A DNA stretch of 20,161 bases from Promethearchaeota archaeon (GTDB lineage: Archaea > Asgardarchaeota > Lokiarchaeia > Sigynarchaeales > SOKP01). This document shows, one piece after another, positions 7,234 to 13,767 of this stretch. Positions within the stretch are counted from its first letter, which is position 1; the number at the start of each line of letters is the position of its first letter. The notes beneath the pieces were generated by a model. It had not been told where the DNA came from. It ran no database searches and saw only the letters and a program-made list of their open reading frames with translations. A program made the position numbers and the translations under genes. The stretch lies in NCBI GenBank assembly GCA_016839845.1, contig JAEOTL010000111.1, positions 1-20,161 on the forward strand, written 5' to 3'.

Positions 7234-7692
7234 TTAAAGTGTAGCATTCTTGGCTAATCTTTTCTGTAACCCTATTAGAGCGTTTGACCAAGCCTTTTCA
7301 AAATAACCACGAGCATCATGCCACTCAGAATTTTGTCTCCATCCTGTATGAAAAAGGTGAATTGTGGTTCTATTAGGCTTAACAGAGGAAAAAAATACGA
7401 TGACATGGGTCAAGGGATCAGCAGAATTCATAAAATGTTTAAACTGAACTGGTCCTTTCCATTCGAATGAAATATATCTCTCATTTTCAATTCCTGTAAT
7501 TTTGCAGCCAATAGTACTATTGTTTTCTTTATCATCAGGATCCCAAAAAAGTTCAAATTTACCCCCAACTACGGGATTTACTTCAGCTTTAACTGTTAAC
7601 CATTGTTCTAATAGGTCGTTCTGGATGAAAAATTTAAAAGCTAAAGATATATCACAATCAATTTCTTTTTTTATTTGAATGATATCTTCCAT
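7234..7692 (-). CDS. AHSA1-like SRPBCC domain protein
   Basis: This is a 152-residue single-domain protein. The features match the AHSA1 (activator of Hsp90 ATPase homologue 1-like) branch of the SRPBCC/START superfamily: LLEQWLTVKAEVNPVVGGKFEL (27-48), SFEWKGP, THVIVFFS, TTIHLFHTGW and a last helix FEKAWSNALIGLQKRL. These proteins form a deep hydrophobic cavity under a long C-terminal helix. The bacterial and archaeal members mostly have unknown ligands, and the name does not imply Hsp90 binding. The start is ATG at 7692, preceded by an AT-rich region with a TATA-like GATATATAATTAAA on the minus strand, so the mRNA leader is short. It is divergent from the ECF S component gene across a 153-bp region that contains two palindromes. 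Confidence 0.75.
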   Translation of the reverse strand: MEDIIQIKKEIDCDISLAFKFFIQNDLLEQWLTVKAEVNPVVGGKFELFWDPDDKENNSTIGCKITGIENERYISFEWKGPVQFKHFMNSADPLTHVIVFFSSVKPNRTTIHLFHTGWRQNSEWHDARGYFEKAWSNALIGLQKRLAKNATL

Positions 7693-7776
7693 TATTAATT
7701 AATCAACAAGAAAGATCTAATATTTAATTATATATCCAATCCCATATCTTTAAATTATATCTCTCCCTATCTAAAT

Positions 7777-7794
7777 ATAGGAAACATATCCTAT
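7777..7794. promoter_or_regulatory. Inverted repeat ATAGGA-N6-TCCTAT in the promoter of the ECF S component
   Basis: Perfect 6-bp arms at 7777-7782 and 7789-7794. This is the second copy of the element at 2408-2425; the 24-bp blocks 7776-7799 and 2407-2430 differ at only two spacer positions. On the plus strand a TATA-like TTTAAATTATAT (7749-7760) predicts transcription starting inside the repeat, about 65 nt before the TTG start. It could equally act on the divergent SRPBCC gene 85 bp away. Confidence 0.5.
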
Positions 7795-7800
7795 TTTTTC

Positions 7801-7814
7801 TGACATTAATGTCA
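7801..7814. promoter_or_regulatory. Perfect 14-bp palindrome TGACATTAATGTCA
   Basis: The 14 bases equal their own reverse complement with no spacer, 6 bp after the ATAGGA inverted repeat and 31 bp before the ECF S component start. It would lie in the 5' leader or just past the transcription start. The form is typical of a site for a dimeric HTH regulator; the regulator is unknown. Confidence 0.4.
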
Positions 7815-7845
7815 ATTTATTAAGATCATTATATGGAGAGTTGAA

Positions 7846-8490
7846 TTGGAACAAAAGTCTAGCATGAAAAACACGGAAAAGTCGATGGAGCACCCAGAAT
7901 CAAGTTGGGAAAAAGAATATCATTCTTTATGGCTTGAGAAAAAGACTTTTCGAATTGCTCTCGTTAGCACTTTTTCTGCTCTAGCGATAGTAATAGGGTA
8001 CTTACTTGCACAATTCCCAAATATTGAGTTATTTACTCTCACTATTTTTCTCTCTGGTTTTATTTTAGGTAAAAGGGACGGTATGATAGTGGGGTTCCTT
8101 AGTTCACTCATTTTTACACTTTTTAATCCAATTGGTACTTCTCCCCTTCCACTTTTAGCTTTTCAATTATCTTATTATTCCATAACTGGTTTACTCGGAG
8201 CTTTGACGAAAGATTTCCTCACCAGAAGAAAATTTTATTCACCTGATGGGGACCTATATAAAATTCAGATAATATTGATATTTGGTACGATAGGGGCTTT
8301 AATGACAATATTCTTTCAAATTTTCTCATCTATTATGGATGCCTTGATATATCTTGGATCTCTAGATGGATTTCTTCTTTATTTCCTAAGGGGAATCATA
8401 TTTACAGCAATTCATATTATTGGGAATACACTAGGATTCATATTTGTACTTCCAGGACTAATCCAGTTGATTAGCAAGATAATAAATTAG
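7846..8490 (+). CDS. ECF transporter S component (substrate-binding membrane subunit)
   Basis: This 214-residue membrane protein has a charged cytoplasmic N-terminus (1-35) and about six hydrophobic helices (37-57, 61-76, 79-94, 100-121, 140-170, 178-207). The segment AQFPNIELFTLTIFLSGFILGKRDGMIVGFLSSLIFTLFNP, with the Pro-Asn-Ile-Glu-Leu entry and GxxxG-like packing, is typical of energy-coupling factor S components. These bind vitamins or metal ions and hand them over with the shared EcfT/EcfA module. No EcfT or EcfA gene is in the window, so it probably uses a shared module encoded elsewhere. I accept TTG at 7846 because GGAGAG (7835-7840) lies 5 nt before it; the first ATG (7864) has no comparable site. 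Its promoter region carries an inverted repeat also found before the DUF4430-like surface protein. The substrate cannot be read from the sequence. Confidence 0.7.
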   Translation: MEQKSSMKNTEKSMEHPESSWEKEYHSLWLEKKTFRIALVSTFSALAIVIGYLLAQFPNIELFTLTIFLSGFILGKRDGMIVGFLSSLIFTLFNPIGTSPLPLLAFQLSYYSITGLLGALTKDFLTRRKFYSPDGDLYKIQIILIFGTIGALMTIFFQIFSSIMDALIYLGSLDGFLLYFLRGIIFTAIHIIGNTLGFIFVLPGLIQLISKIIN

Positions 8491-8495
8491 ATAAG

Positions 8496-8648
8496 TTAAA
8501 AAATAGCAAGGAATGCTAATGTAGAAGGAAGCATCATAATTATGAGGATGATTAAGCAAATTAATAATGTTCTTCTTTTTTTAGCTTGAGCTTTTCTCTC
8601 TTCCTCAACTTCGTCTTGATCAGGAATTTCATCAAAATTAGAACTCAT
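8496..8648 (-). CDS. 50-residue tail-anchored membrane protein
   Basis: An ATG at 8648 opens a 50-codon frame ending with TAA at 8496. The N-terminal 27 residues are highly charged (SNFDEIPDQDEVEEERKAQAKKRR). They are followed by one hydrophobic segment (28-50, LLICLIILIIMMLPSTLAFLAIF) that runs to the end. This is a tail-anchored topology with the basic KKRR cluster on the cytoplasmic side. It lies 64 nt after uL15 on the same strand, where many archaea have secY, and it ends 5 nt from the convergent ECF S component. It lacks the features of Sec61-beta. The clean charge/hydrophobic partition argues that it is translated. Function unknown. Confidence 0.5.
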   Translation of the reverse strand: MSSNFDEIPDQDEVEEERKAQAKKRRTLLICLIILIIMMLPSTLAFLAIF

Positions 8649-8712
8649 TTCAATATTTATTATGAAATTGTGGTCTATATTCTAAATTAAATAAAAGAGA
8701 TATTTCTGAGTT

Positions 8713-9192
8713 TTATTTTATCGCAGAGATTAAAGTTATTTTACCACCAACAGCCTCTACTTTTTCAATTGCTTTCTTTGAGGCATTTTTTACAGTAATA
8801 TTGATTGATTTATTGATGTTTCCTCGCCCTAATACTTTTTGGATATTTATGTCATCTAAATTAACGCTGTGGGCTTTACCTGATTTGGAGGCTTTTTTTT
8901 CTAGTACTAGAGTCTCGATAATTCTGTCTAAATCTTTAACATTTAAAGTATTTACTTGATAAATTCTGGTGATATCTTGGGGTCGTTTAAAACCTTTTTT
9001 TCCAAGGTCCCAATCAGGATCTGGAAATCCTAGCTCCTTTTGTTTTAAGTAATAACTTTTCTTGCTTTTTTTCCATTGAGTAGTTTTCCCTCTTCCCGCG
9101 CGCTGTCCCGTTTTCCTATGCTGGCCTACTACACCATAACCATGAGTTCTTCTACCCCTCATTCGTCGTACTTTCCTTTCAAATGTTCTCAT
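8713..9192 (-). CDS. rpl15: Large ribosomal subunit protein uL15
   Basis: This 159-residue protein has the highly basic N-terminal extension that threads into the 50S core (KVRRMRGRRTHGYGVVGQHRKTGQRAGRGK, about 7-36). The globular end follows, with LGRGNINKSINITVKNASKKAIEKVEAVGGKI (about 121-152). Length and sequence are of the archaeal/eukaryotic form. It is the last ribosomal gene of the operon, 20 nt after uL30. AGGTGA lies 9 nt before the ATG. The secY gene that normally follows in archaea is missing. Confidence 0.95.
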   Translation of the reverse strand: MRTFERKVRRMRGRRTHGYGVVGQHRKTGQRAGRGKTTQWKKSKKSYYLKQKELGFPDPDWDLGKKGFKRPQDITRIYQVNTLNVKDLDRIIETLVLEKKASKSGKAHSVNLDDINIQKVLGRGNINKSINITVKNASKKAIEKVEAVGGKITLISAIK

Positions 9193-9212
9193 AAATATTT
9201 ATCACCTACTAA

Positions 9213-9737
9213 TTATAACATTTTGTGAATTAATTCGTTAATAAAGAGACCTACATATCCAAGTGTTCCTCCTTCTCCGTAGTGTCTTTTTATTGTACCA
9301 CGATGTCCTTTTTTAGGAGGATGAAGTCGGAATACGGGTTTAATTTTATAGATATCTTTTTCTCGATATTGAATTTTTCCATTTAATAATGCCTTCGAAA
9401 GATCTTTAAAGTTATTAAATTCTGTGAGATTCTTTATGTGTTCCTCAGTGAGGGGCTTATTCCCTTCAACTTTTCCCCGTACTCTTAATAATCTCACTAA
9501 GGTTTTTTCATCTATTTCCCCATATGCGATATAATCCTTACATTTCACAAGCATTCCTTTGTAACTTTTTGTACCCCATACTAGTACACCATGATTTACT
9601 TTGTGCATTCTTAACATTTTAAGAGTATCCAGAATTTTACGTCTCATCCCAGGTGCCCCTCTTAAGCGAACTGCAAAGTATAACTTTGGGATAAATTCTG
9701 TTTCTTTCAATTTCATTTTCTTTTTCGCTATTGACAT
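9213..9737 (-). CDS. rpl30: Large ribosomal subunit protein uL30 (long archaeal form)
   Basis: This 174-residue protein starts its conserved domain at LYFAVRLRGAPGMRRKILDTLKMLRM (about 19-44), the RNA-binding fold of uL30. The archaeal/eukaryotic C-terminal extension follows, ending in FRLHPPKKGHRGTIKRHYGEGGTLGYVG. Bacterial L30 is only about 60 residues; the length here fits archaeal L30 (eukaryotic L7 family). It sits between uS5 and uL15 with 15- and 20-nt gaps. The start is ATG at 9737 with AAGTG upstream. Confidence 0.95.
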   Translation of the reverse strand: MSIAKKKMKLKETEFIPKLYFAVRLRGAPGMRRKILDTLKMLRMHKVNHGVLVWGTKSYKGMLVKCKDYIAYGEIDEKTLVRLLRVRGKVEGNKPLTEEHIKNLTEFNNFKDLSKALLNGKIQYREKDIYKIKPVFRLHPPKKGHRGTIKRHYGEGGTLGYVGLFINELIHKML

Positions 9738-9752
9738 TTCTATACACTTCTT

Positions 9753-10367
9753 TTATATATTAAAGTTAAACTTATGCGCATTTTTAAGGGCATCAACAGT
9801 AGCTTTTACTAAATTTTCACTGGTTCGAGTATCACCAAAGGTCTTACTCCAGATATCCTCAATACCACATAATCTTAAAACTTGCTTTACTTTATCTGCA
9901 CATGCCAAACCTACACCCGCAGGGGCAGGAATAAGTTGTATTCTAACAGAACCACATTTACCGGAAATTTTGAATGGAATACTGTGTGTTCCTCCACAAC
10001 CACATTCTTTACTACCACATCCACGAAGTACGGGAACTACTGAGAGTTTTGCTTTGTCAATTGCTTTTCTTATCGCGGGCCCTACTTCTCGGGCTTTTGA
10101 TGACCCTTGACCTATAAATCCGTCCGTCCCTACGATTACGACTGCTTTAAATTTAGAACGCTGGCCACTTGCTGTCATTTGTTGAACCATCTTGATTGTG
10201 ACCACATCCTCGCTAATTTGTGGTAATAACAGATTTATAATTTCCTTTTCTTTTACTACAAGGTTATTTTGATAAATTTTATCAAGTGTTATAAGACCAG
10301 ATTTAACTAATTCCCCTAACTTAGTTTTAGGAATCCATTCTTCTTCAACATTTCTTAAACGGCTCAT
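9753..10367 (-). CDS. rps5: Small ribosomal subunit protein uS5
   Basis: This 204-residue protein has the double-stranded-RNA-binding-like S5 domain (about 52-115: VTIKMVQQMTASGQRSKF, then GTDGFIGQGSSKAREVGPAI). The C-terminal domain has PAPAGVGLACADKVKQVLRLCGIEDIWSKTFG. The cysteine-rich loop with C117, C122, C124 and C138 (RGCGSKECGCGG, GKCGS) is characteristic of archaeal and eukaryotic uS5. The protein lines the mRNA entry channel and affects decoding fidelity. Gaps of 15 nt to each neighbour; ATG preceded by AAGTGA. Confidence 0.95.
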   Translation of the reverse strand: MSRLRNVEEEWIPKTKLGELVKSGLITLDKIYQNNLVVKEKEIINLLLPQISEDVVTIKMVQQMTASGQRSKFKAVVIVGTDGFIGQGSSKAREVGPAIRKAIDKAKLSVVPVLRGCGSKECGCGGTHSIPFKISGKCGSVRIQLIPAPAGVGLACADKVKQVLRLCGIEDIWSKTFGDTRTSENLVKATVDALKNAHKFNFNI

Positions 10368-10382
10368 CTTTTATCACTTATT

Positions 10383-10976
10383 TTAAGCTTTATTTTCTAT
10401 CATTTTCATCGAGTCGGTAAAAATTCGACTCACCTTCAGGGGATCTGTTTTCATTTTATTAAGATACCCAGAAAATATCTGTTCATACTTTTCAGGATTA
10501 TCAGATTTTAGATTTTTTGCGTAGTTTTCTATGTGAGTACCTTTTATCCTTTCATCCAAACTCTCTGGAAAAAATGTTTCTTTATTTGGGATTTGAATGC
10601 CAGCATCAATAACTCCTTTACATGCAGCAAGTACGCGATTTCGATGGTAAAAAATGCCAAGATCAAAAATCGCATCATTTATTTTATTATTTTTTGCTCT
10701 CATTCCCGCGAGATACCCAGTTAAATATGATGCCGGAATATTTCCTGTGCTGGCGTTCCATCCATACTTAGAGGGTAGTTCTTTGGAAAAAGCAGAGATT
10801 AATACTTTATCTCCTCCTAATTTCGACTGTACAAATTGAGCTCGAATATGATTATTAGATGCTCTAATAACGACTCTTAATTTCCGAGATTTTAACAATT
10901 TCATTCGTTTATGATAATCTGTTTTTCCTTCAAATCTTCTTCGGAAGGGTCTTCTGTATCTTGGACCTTTTGCCAT
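10383..10976 (-). CDS. rpl18: Large ribosomal subunit protein uL18
   Basis: This 197-residue protein opens MAKGPRYRRPFRRRFEGKTDYHKRMKLLKSRK and continues VVIRASNNHIRAQFVQSKLGGDKVL, the 5S-rRNA-binding uL18 signature in the archaeal/eukaryotic (L5e-like) version. Length agrees with archaeal uL18. It starts 3 nt after the eL19 stop, indicating translational coupling, and is followed by uS5. Confidence 0.95.
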   Translation of the reverse strand: MAKGPRYRRPFRRRFEGKTDYHKRMKLLKSRKLRVVIRASNNHIRAQFVQSKLGGDKVLISAFSKELPSKYGWNASTGNIPASYLTGYLAGMRAKNNKINDAIFDLGIFYHRNRVLAACKGVIDAGIQIPNKETFFPESLDERIKGTHIENYAKNLKSDNPEKYEQIFSGYLNKMKTDPLKVSRIFTDSMKMIENKA

Positions 10977-10979
10977 GGT

Positions 10980-11435
10980 TTATCTTCCTCTTCTTACTAA
11001 TTCTTTTTCTTTGATATATCGATTCAATTGAGCAACACTAGCAAACATACCACCCTTAGCATTTTTATATAGTTTACGGTAATTAGCAGGAGTGATAAGT
11101 TTCCTATCTCTTAATTTTTTCAATTCTCTCCTAATTGGGCGTATTTTCTTCATCCAAGCTTCCTTTTTAGGAGTTCTTGCGTGTTTTGTTCCTTTTCTTT
11201 TTCCTAAACCTCTTGCTCTACCCTTTTTCTTCCTTTCATGTCTGATTTTTTTCCGATATTTTGAAATTCCCTGTTTATATTTCTTTTGAATTGCTCCTTG
11301 TTTTATTAAATTACGAATGTCTTCTCTAGTGATCGCTAAACTAATGTCTTCAATTAAATAGGGATCGAAATAAACTCGATTCTCTCCGCATTTGAGAATC
11401 TCAGCAGCCATCCTTTTTTGTGGTTTTAAATTCAT
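10980..11435 (-). CDS. rpl19e: Large ribosomal subunit protein eL19
   Basis: This 151-residue, very basic protein matches eL19 throughout. It has LKPQKRMAAEILKCGENRVYFDP (3-25), a long basic helical middle (GISKYRKKIRHERKKKGRARGLGKRKGTKHARTPKKE) and the end YRKLYKNAKGGMFASVAQLNRYI. The family occurs only in archaea and eukaryotes, and its long helix bridges to the small subunit. It lies 22 nt after eL32 and 3 nt before uL18. Confidence 0.95.
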   Translation of the reverse strand: MNLKPQKRMAAEILKCGENRVYFDPYLIEDISLAITREDIRNLIKQGAIQKKYKQGISKYRKKIRHERKKKGRARGLGKRKGTKHARTPKKEAWMKKIRPIRRELKKLRDRKLITPANYRKLYKNAKGGMFASVAQLNRYIKEKELVRRGR

Positions 11436-11457
11436 TTTCTTTCCTCTTTAATCCATT

Positions 11458-11946
11458 TTATTCTTCCAAGGAATCTTCCATTTCATCAATATCAATAAAA
11501 TCTTCACTATCCAATTCAGACATAGGAGCTTCTGCCATCTCTTCTAGCATGTCAATTTCTTTCTGTGAAACACCAAGGTTTAAGACTTTAAATCCTCTTT
11601 TTTGGCAATAATCTATTAATGATATGCGTTTTTTAGCACCTAGTTTCCCAGAAATCTTAAGTGCATGCCTATTTTTATTTAGTGTTTTTAAATCATCGAT
11701 AGTGGTTATTCTAACTTCTTCATACCCCGATGGGTGCAATCCTCTCACCTTTTTTGGGCCTCTATACCCTATTGTTGGTGATTTAACACCCAATTTTTTC
11801 TTCTTCCTGGTTTTTGAGTCAATACCTCTGGCTTTCCTCCAAGAATCTTTAACTCTTTTATATCTCCAAGACTCAACTCGTCTGAAAGCTGGTCTTTTAT
11901 TACTAATCTTATTTCGAAGTTCCATTAATCTTTTCTCTTGAACCAT
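11458..11946 (-). CDS. rpl32e: Large ribosomal subunit protein eL32 with acidic C-terminal tail
   Basis: This is a 162-residue protein. The eL32 core runs from about 17 to 128: RPAFRRVESWRYKRVKDSWRKARGIDSKTR, IGYRGPKKVRGLHPSGYEEVRI, then GAKKRISLIDYCQKRGFKVLNL. Archaeal eL32 is usually about 125-140 residues. Here an extra tail (about 129-162) is strongly acidic and hydrophobic-poor, rich in Glu/Asp and ending EMEDSLEE. GGGGAT lies 6 nt before the ATG. Some archaeal eL32 proteins carry N-terminal extensions, but a C-terminal acidic tail is less familiar to me. The core assignment is certain. Confidence 0.93.
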   Translation of the reverse strand: MVQEKRLMELRNKISNKRPAFRRVESWRYKRVKDSWRKARGIDSKTRKKKKLGVKSPTIGYRGPKKVRGLHPSGYEEVRITTIDDLKTLNKNRHALKISGKLGAKKRISLIDYCQKRGFKVLNLGVSQKEIDMLEEMAEAPMSELDSEDFIDIDEMEDSLEE

Positions 11947-11961
11947 GATATAATCCCCATA

Positions 11962-12540
11962 TTAAATTATTTCCCAAACAACCTCTTCTCCTATTTGCTT
12001 CTTGTATAAGTATACACCATCTTGAAAAACTCTGGGATCTTTTTTCCTAATTCGACAAGCTCTTTTAACGTTCGCAGCTGCTTGTCCTAGTGCTTCCTTA
12101 TCCGGCCCTATAAAAGACACGTCATCTCCTTTTACTTCTACTTGTACGTTATCTGGGTATTTAGCTTTTCTTGGGGCTCGTTCTCCCAAGAAATTCTCTA
12201 CAAAGATCATCTTATTTTTCTCATCCACGCGAACAGAGCAAGGAAAATGACTATACGCAATTTTTGAGATGTATTTATAATTCGTCTGAACCCCAACTAT
12301 TAAATTACTAATGATACTTACTATTGTTTTGATTAAGGCTAGTGTACCACCTTTGGGGAAATTTGTAGTAAAAATAACTTTATCACCTTCAATTGAAACT
12401 TTTATCCCTCTGATATGGGAAAAGTCTTTTACAATATTACCATTTGGTCCTTTGACTCTAATATGAGAGTCTTCCTCTAATGAGACTTTGACACCCTCAG
12501 GGATTTCCACTTCTTCCTTAAAGAACGCAATTTTTACCAT
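11962..12540 (-). CDS. rpl6: Large ribosomal subunit protein uL6
   Basis: This 192-residue protein has the two L6 repeats. The first is IPEGVKVSLEEDSHIRVKGPNGNIVKDF (about 13-40). The second, after SHFPCSVRV, has GERAPRKAKYPDNVQVEVKGDDVSFIGPDKEALGQAAANV and ends DPRVFQDGVYLYKKQ. This archaeal-type sequence forms part of the factor-binding side of the large subunit. It is separated from uS8 by 22 nt and from eL32 by 15 nt; AGTGA precedes the ATG. Confidence 0.95.
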   Translation of the reverse strand: MVKIAFFKEEVEIPEGVKVSLEEDSHIRVKGPNGNIVKDFSHIRGIKVSIEGDKVIFTTNFPKGGTLALIKTIVSIISNLIVGVQTNYKYISKIAYSHFPCSVRVDEKNKMIFVENFLGERAPRKAKYPDNVQVEVKGDDVSFIGPDKEALGQAAANVKRACRIRKKDPRVFQDGVYLYKKQIGEEVVWEII

Positions 12541-12562
12541 TTCAATTCACTTTAAATATACA

Positions 12563-12946
12563 TTAATAAATATAACATATAGTATGCCCACCAATGCTCT
12601 GTTCCTCAGCTTCCTTCATTGTCATTATTCCCTGGTTAGTAGTTAAAACTATAAGACCCAAACCGGGAGCAGGTAATAATCTTCTTTCTAGTGATTCAAA
12701 TTGAGAGAGCTTGTAATTTAATCTTAAAAGACCTGCACATTCATTTATTCGTCCCAACAATGCAATTTTGAATTTTCCTTGGCGCCCATCATCATACCTT
12801 TCAAATTCTCCGATATAAGCATGTTTTTGGAAGATACGAAGAATCTGTTGAAGAGATTTGGAAGCAGGACTGATTATCACTTCGTTTTTGCGTGCTCTTT
12901 CAGCATTCTTAAGGGCACAGCATGCATCTGTAATAGTATTGGTCAT
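12563..12946 (-). CDS. rps8: Small ribosomal subunit protein uS8
   Basis: This 127-residue protein is of archaeal length. It opens with the NTITDACCALKNAERARKNEVIISPASK helix-strand and ends with the conserved LLPAPGLGLIVLTTNQGIMTMKEAEEQSIGGHTICYIY, typical of uS8, which binds helix 21 of 16S rRNA. GGAAGTGA is the Shine-Dalgarno site before ATG 12946. The 36-nt gap after uS14 contains two copies of aaaattttt and no gene. Confidence 0.95.
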   Translation of the reverse strand: MTNTITDACCALKNAERARKNEVIISPASKSLQQILRIFQKHAYIGEFERYDDGRQGKFKIALLGRINECAGLLRLNYKLSQFESLERRLLPAPGLGLIVLTTNQGIMTMKEAEEQSIGGHTICYIY

Positions 12947-12982
12947 ATCTTTTCACTTCCTCAAAAATTTTTAAAATTTTTA

Positions 12983-13132
12983 TTACTCAAATCTTTTAAA
13001 TCCAATTTCTCCACCAATTTCATAAAAACATCGTCTACAAATGTATAATCCATATCTTCTTATTACTCCTCTATGAGTATGACAGCGTCTGCACTCTCTC
13101 TGTCCTTTGCCGTAGCGTTTTCCTTGTGGAAT
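12983..13132 (-). CDS. rps14: Small ribosomal subunit protein uS14, zinc-binding form, with apparent ATT start
   Basis: A 49-codon frame between uL5 and uS8 encodes PQGKRYGKGQRECRRCHTHRG, then VIRRYGLYICRRC and FYEIGGEIGFKRFE. This is archaeal uS14 with both CxxC pairs (C14/C17, C32/C35) for zinc and the usual ending. The frame has no ATG, GTG or TTG: it runs TGA-AAA-AAA-ATT-CCA. A perfect AGGTGA (13139-13144) lies 6 nt before the ATT at 13132, nearly the same leader as uL29 in this operon (AGGTGA, 5 A, ATG). ATT is therefore the best start as read. Alternatively, one A is missing from the A8 run: with nine A the ATG at 13152, which overlaps the uL5 stop as TAATG, would be in frame and give 56 residues. 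The product is certain; the start is not. Confidence 0.85.
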   Translation of the reverse strand: MPQGKRYGKGQRECRRCHTHRGVIRRYGLYICRRCFYEIGGEIGFKRFE

Positions 13133-13138
13133 TTTTTT

Positions 13139-13144
13139 TCACCT
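13139..13144 (-). promoter_or_regulatory. Shine-Dalgarno site AGGTGA of uS14
   Basis: AGGTGA is fully complementary to the archaeal 16S 3' end. It sits 6 nt before ATT 13132 and inside the first codons that would follow ATG 13152. Its placement decides for initiation at ATT rather than at the upstream out-of-frame ATG. The same AGGTGA plus A-run precedes uL29 (16271-16276). Confidence 0.6.
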
Positions 13145-13151
13145 AAATTCA

Positions 13152-13745
13152 TTAAATATATTCTAAATCTAATTTCTTGACTATATCAACCCCAAAATTC
13201 TGTTTTAAAAAATATTGAGCTTCTACTCTCGAAACATAGTGGTGTGCGGGTATTTTCGCTCTTGCTTTTCTTCTATATCTCACTCTCATACCAGGTCTAG
13301 CAATCCTTCCACACACATCTAAACCCCAGAGGCCTACGCTAGCTTCATATTCTGTCTGAGGTATTTTTATATGTTCATCTATGCCAAATGCAAAATTCCC
13401 AAAATTATCAAAACTCGTTCTGAGCATTTTATTATTATTTACAATTAATAGTCTTTTCAATAACTGTTCTGCCTTTTTTCCTCTAATTGTGATTTTACAG
13501 CCAATTGGACGACCCATTCTTAGGTTAAACTCTTTCACGTTAACTTTTGATATGGTTTTAACAGGTCGTTTGCCTGTGATTTGTTCTAACACATTTACTG
13601 CTTTTTCTAACTCCTCACCACCCGCTCCAACCCCTATATTTAATACTACTTTTTCTAAAAAGGGTTTCTTTATTGGATTTTTCCACTTTTCATCAAATTC
13701 TTTTGTTTGGGGGTCTGATGTCTTTCTCTTGGCTTTGGATGACAA
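13152..13745 (-). CDS. rpl5: Large ribosomal subunit protein uL5
   Basis: This 197-residue protein contains NPIKKPFLEKVVLNIGVGAGGEELEKAVNVLEQITGKRPVKT (about 23-64) and NFGNFAFGIDEHIKIPQTEYEASVGLWGLDVCGRIARPG, the archaeal form of uL5, which binds 5S rRNA and contacts P-site tRNA. The start is TTG at 13745 with GGAG 6 nt upstream. Its N-terminus is some 15-20 residues longer than many archaeal homologues. The TAA stop shares its last base with an ATG that is out of frame with uS14. Confidence 0.95.
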   Translation of the reverse strand: MSSKAKRKTSDPQTKEFDEKWKNPIKKPFLEKVVLNIGVGAGGEELEKAVNVLEQITGKRPVKTISKVNVKEFNLRMGRPIGCKITIRGKKAEQLLKRLLIVNNNKMLRTSFDNFGNFAFGIDEHIKIPQTEYEASVGLWGLDVCGRIARPGMRVRYRRKARAKIPAHHYVSRVEAQYFLKQNFGVDIVKKLDLEYI

Positions 13746-13767
13746 TTTTATCTCCTTTTTTTGCTAT

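Noticed and set aside
8496..8648. Small ORF as Sec61-beta/SecG
   Set aside because: Size and topology would fit, but the conserved Gly/Phe-rich segment before the membrane helix of archaeal Sec61-beta is absent, so I left it unnamed.
9601..10110. Plus-strand ORF of 169 codons
   Set aside because: It is antisense to uL30 and uS5, whose protein sequences are clearly conserved; its length follows from their codon use.
11624..11941. Plus-strand ORF of 105 codons over eL32
   Set aside because: Antisense shadow of a conserved ribosomal gene without its own start signals.
12962..12982. Two copies of aaaattttt between uS14 and uS8, as a possible terminator or operator
   Set aside because: Simple AT-rich sequence inside a continuous operon; no further structure.
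13132..13152. 29-codon frame starting at ATG 13152 (MNLGEKKFHKENATAK...)
   Set aside because: It ends quickly inside uS14 and resembles nothing; it is better explained as the out-of-frame start of uS14 or chance.
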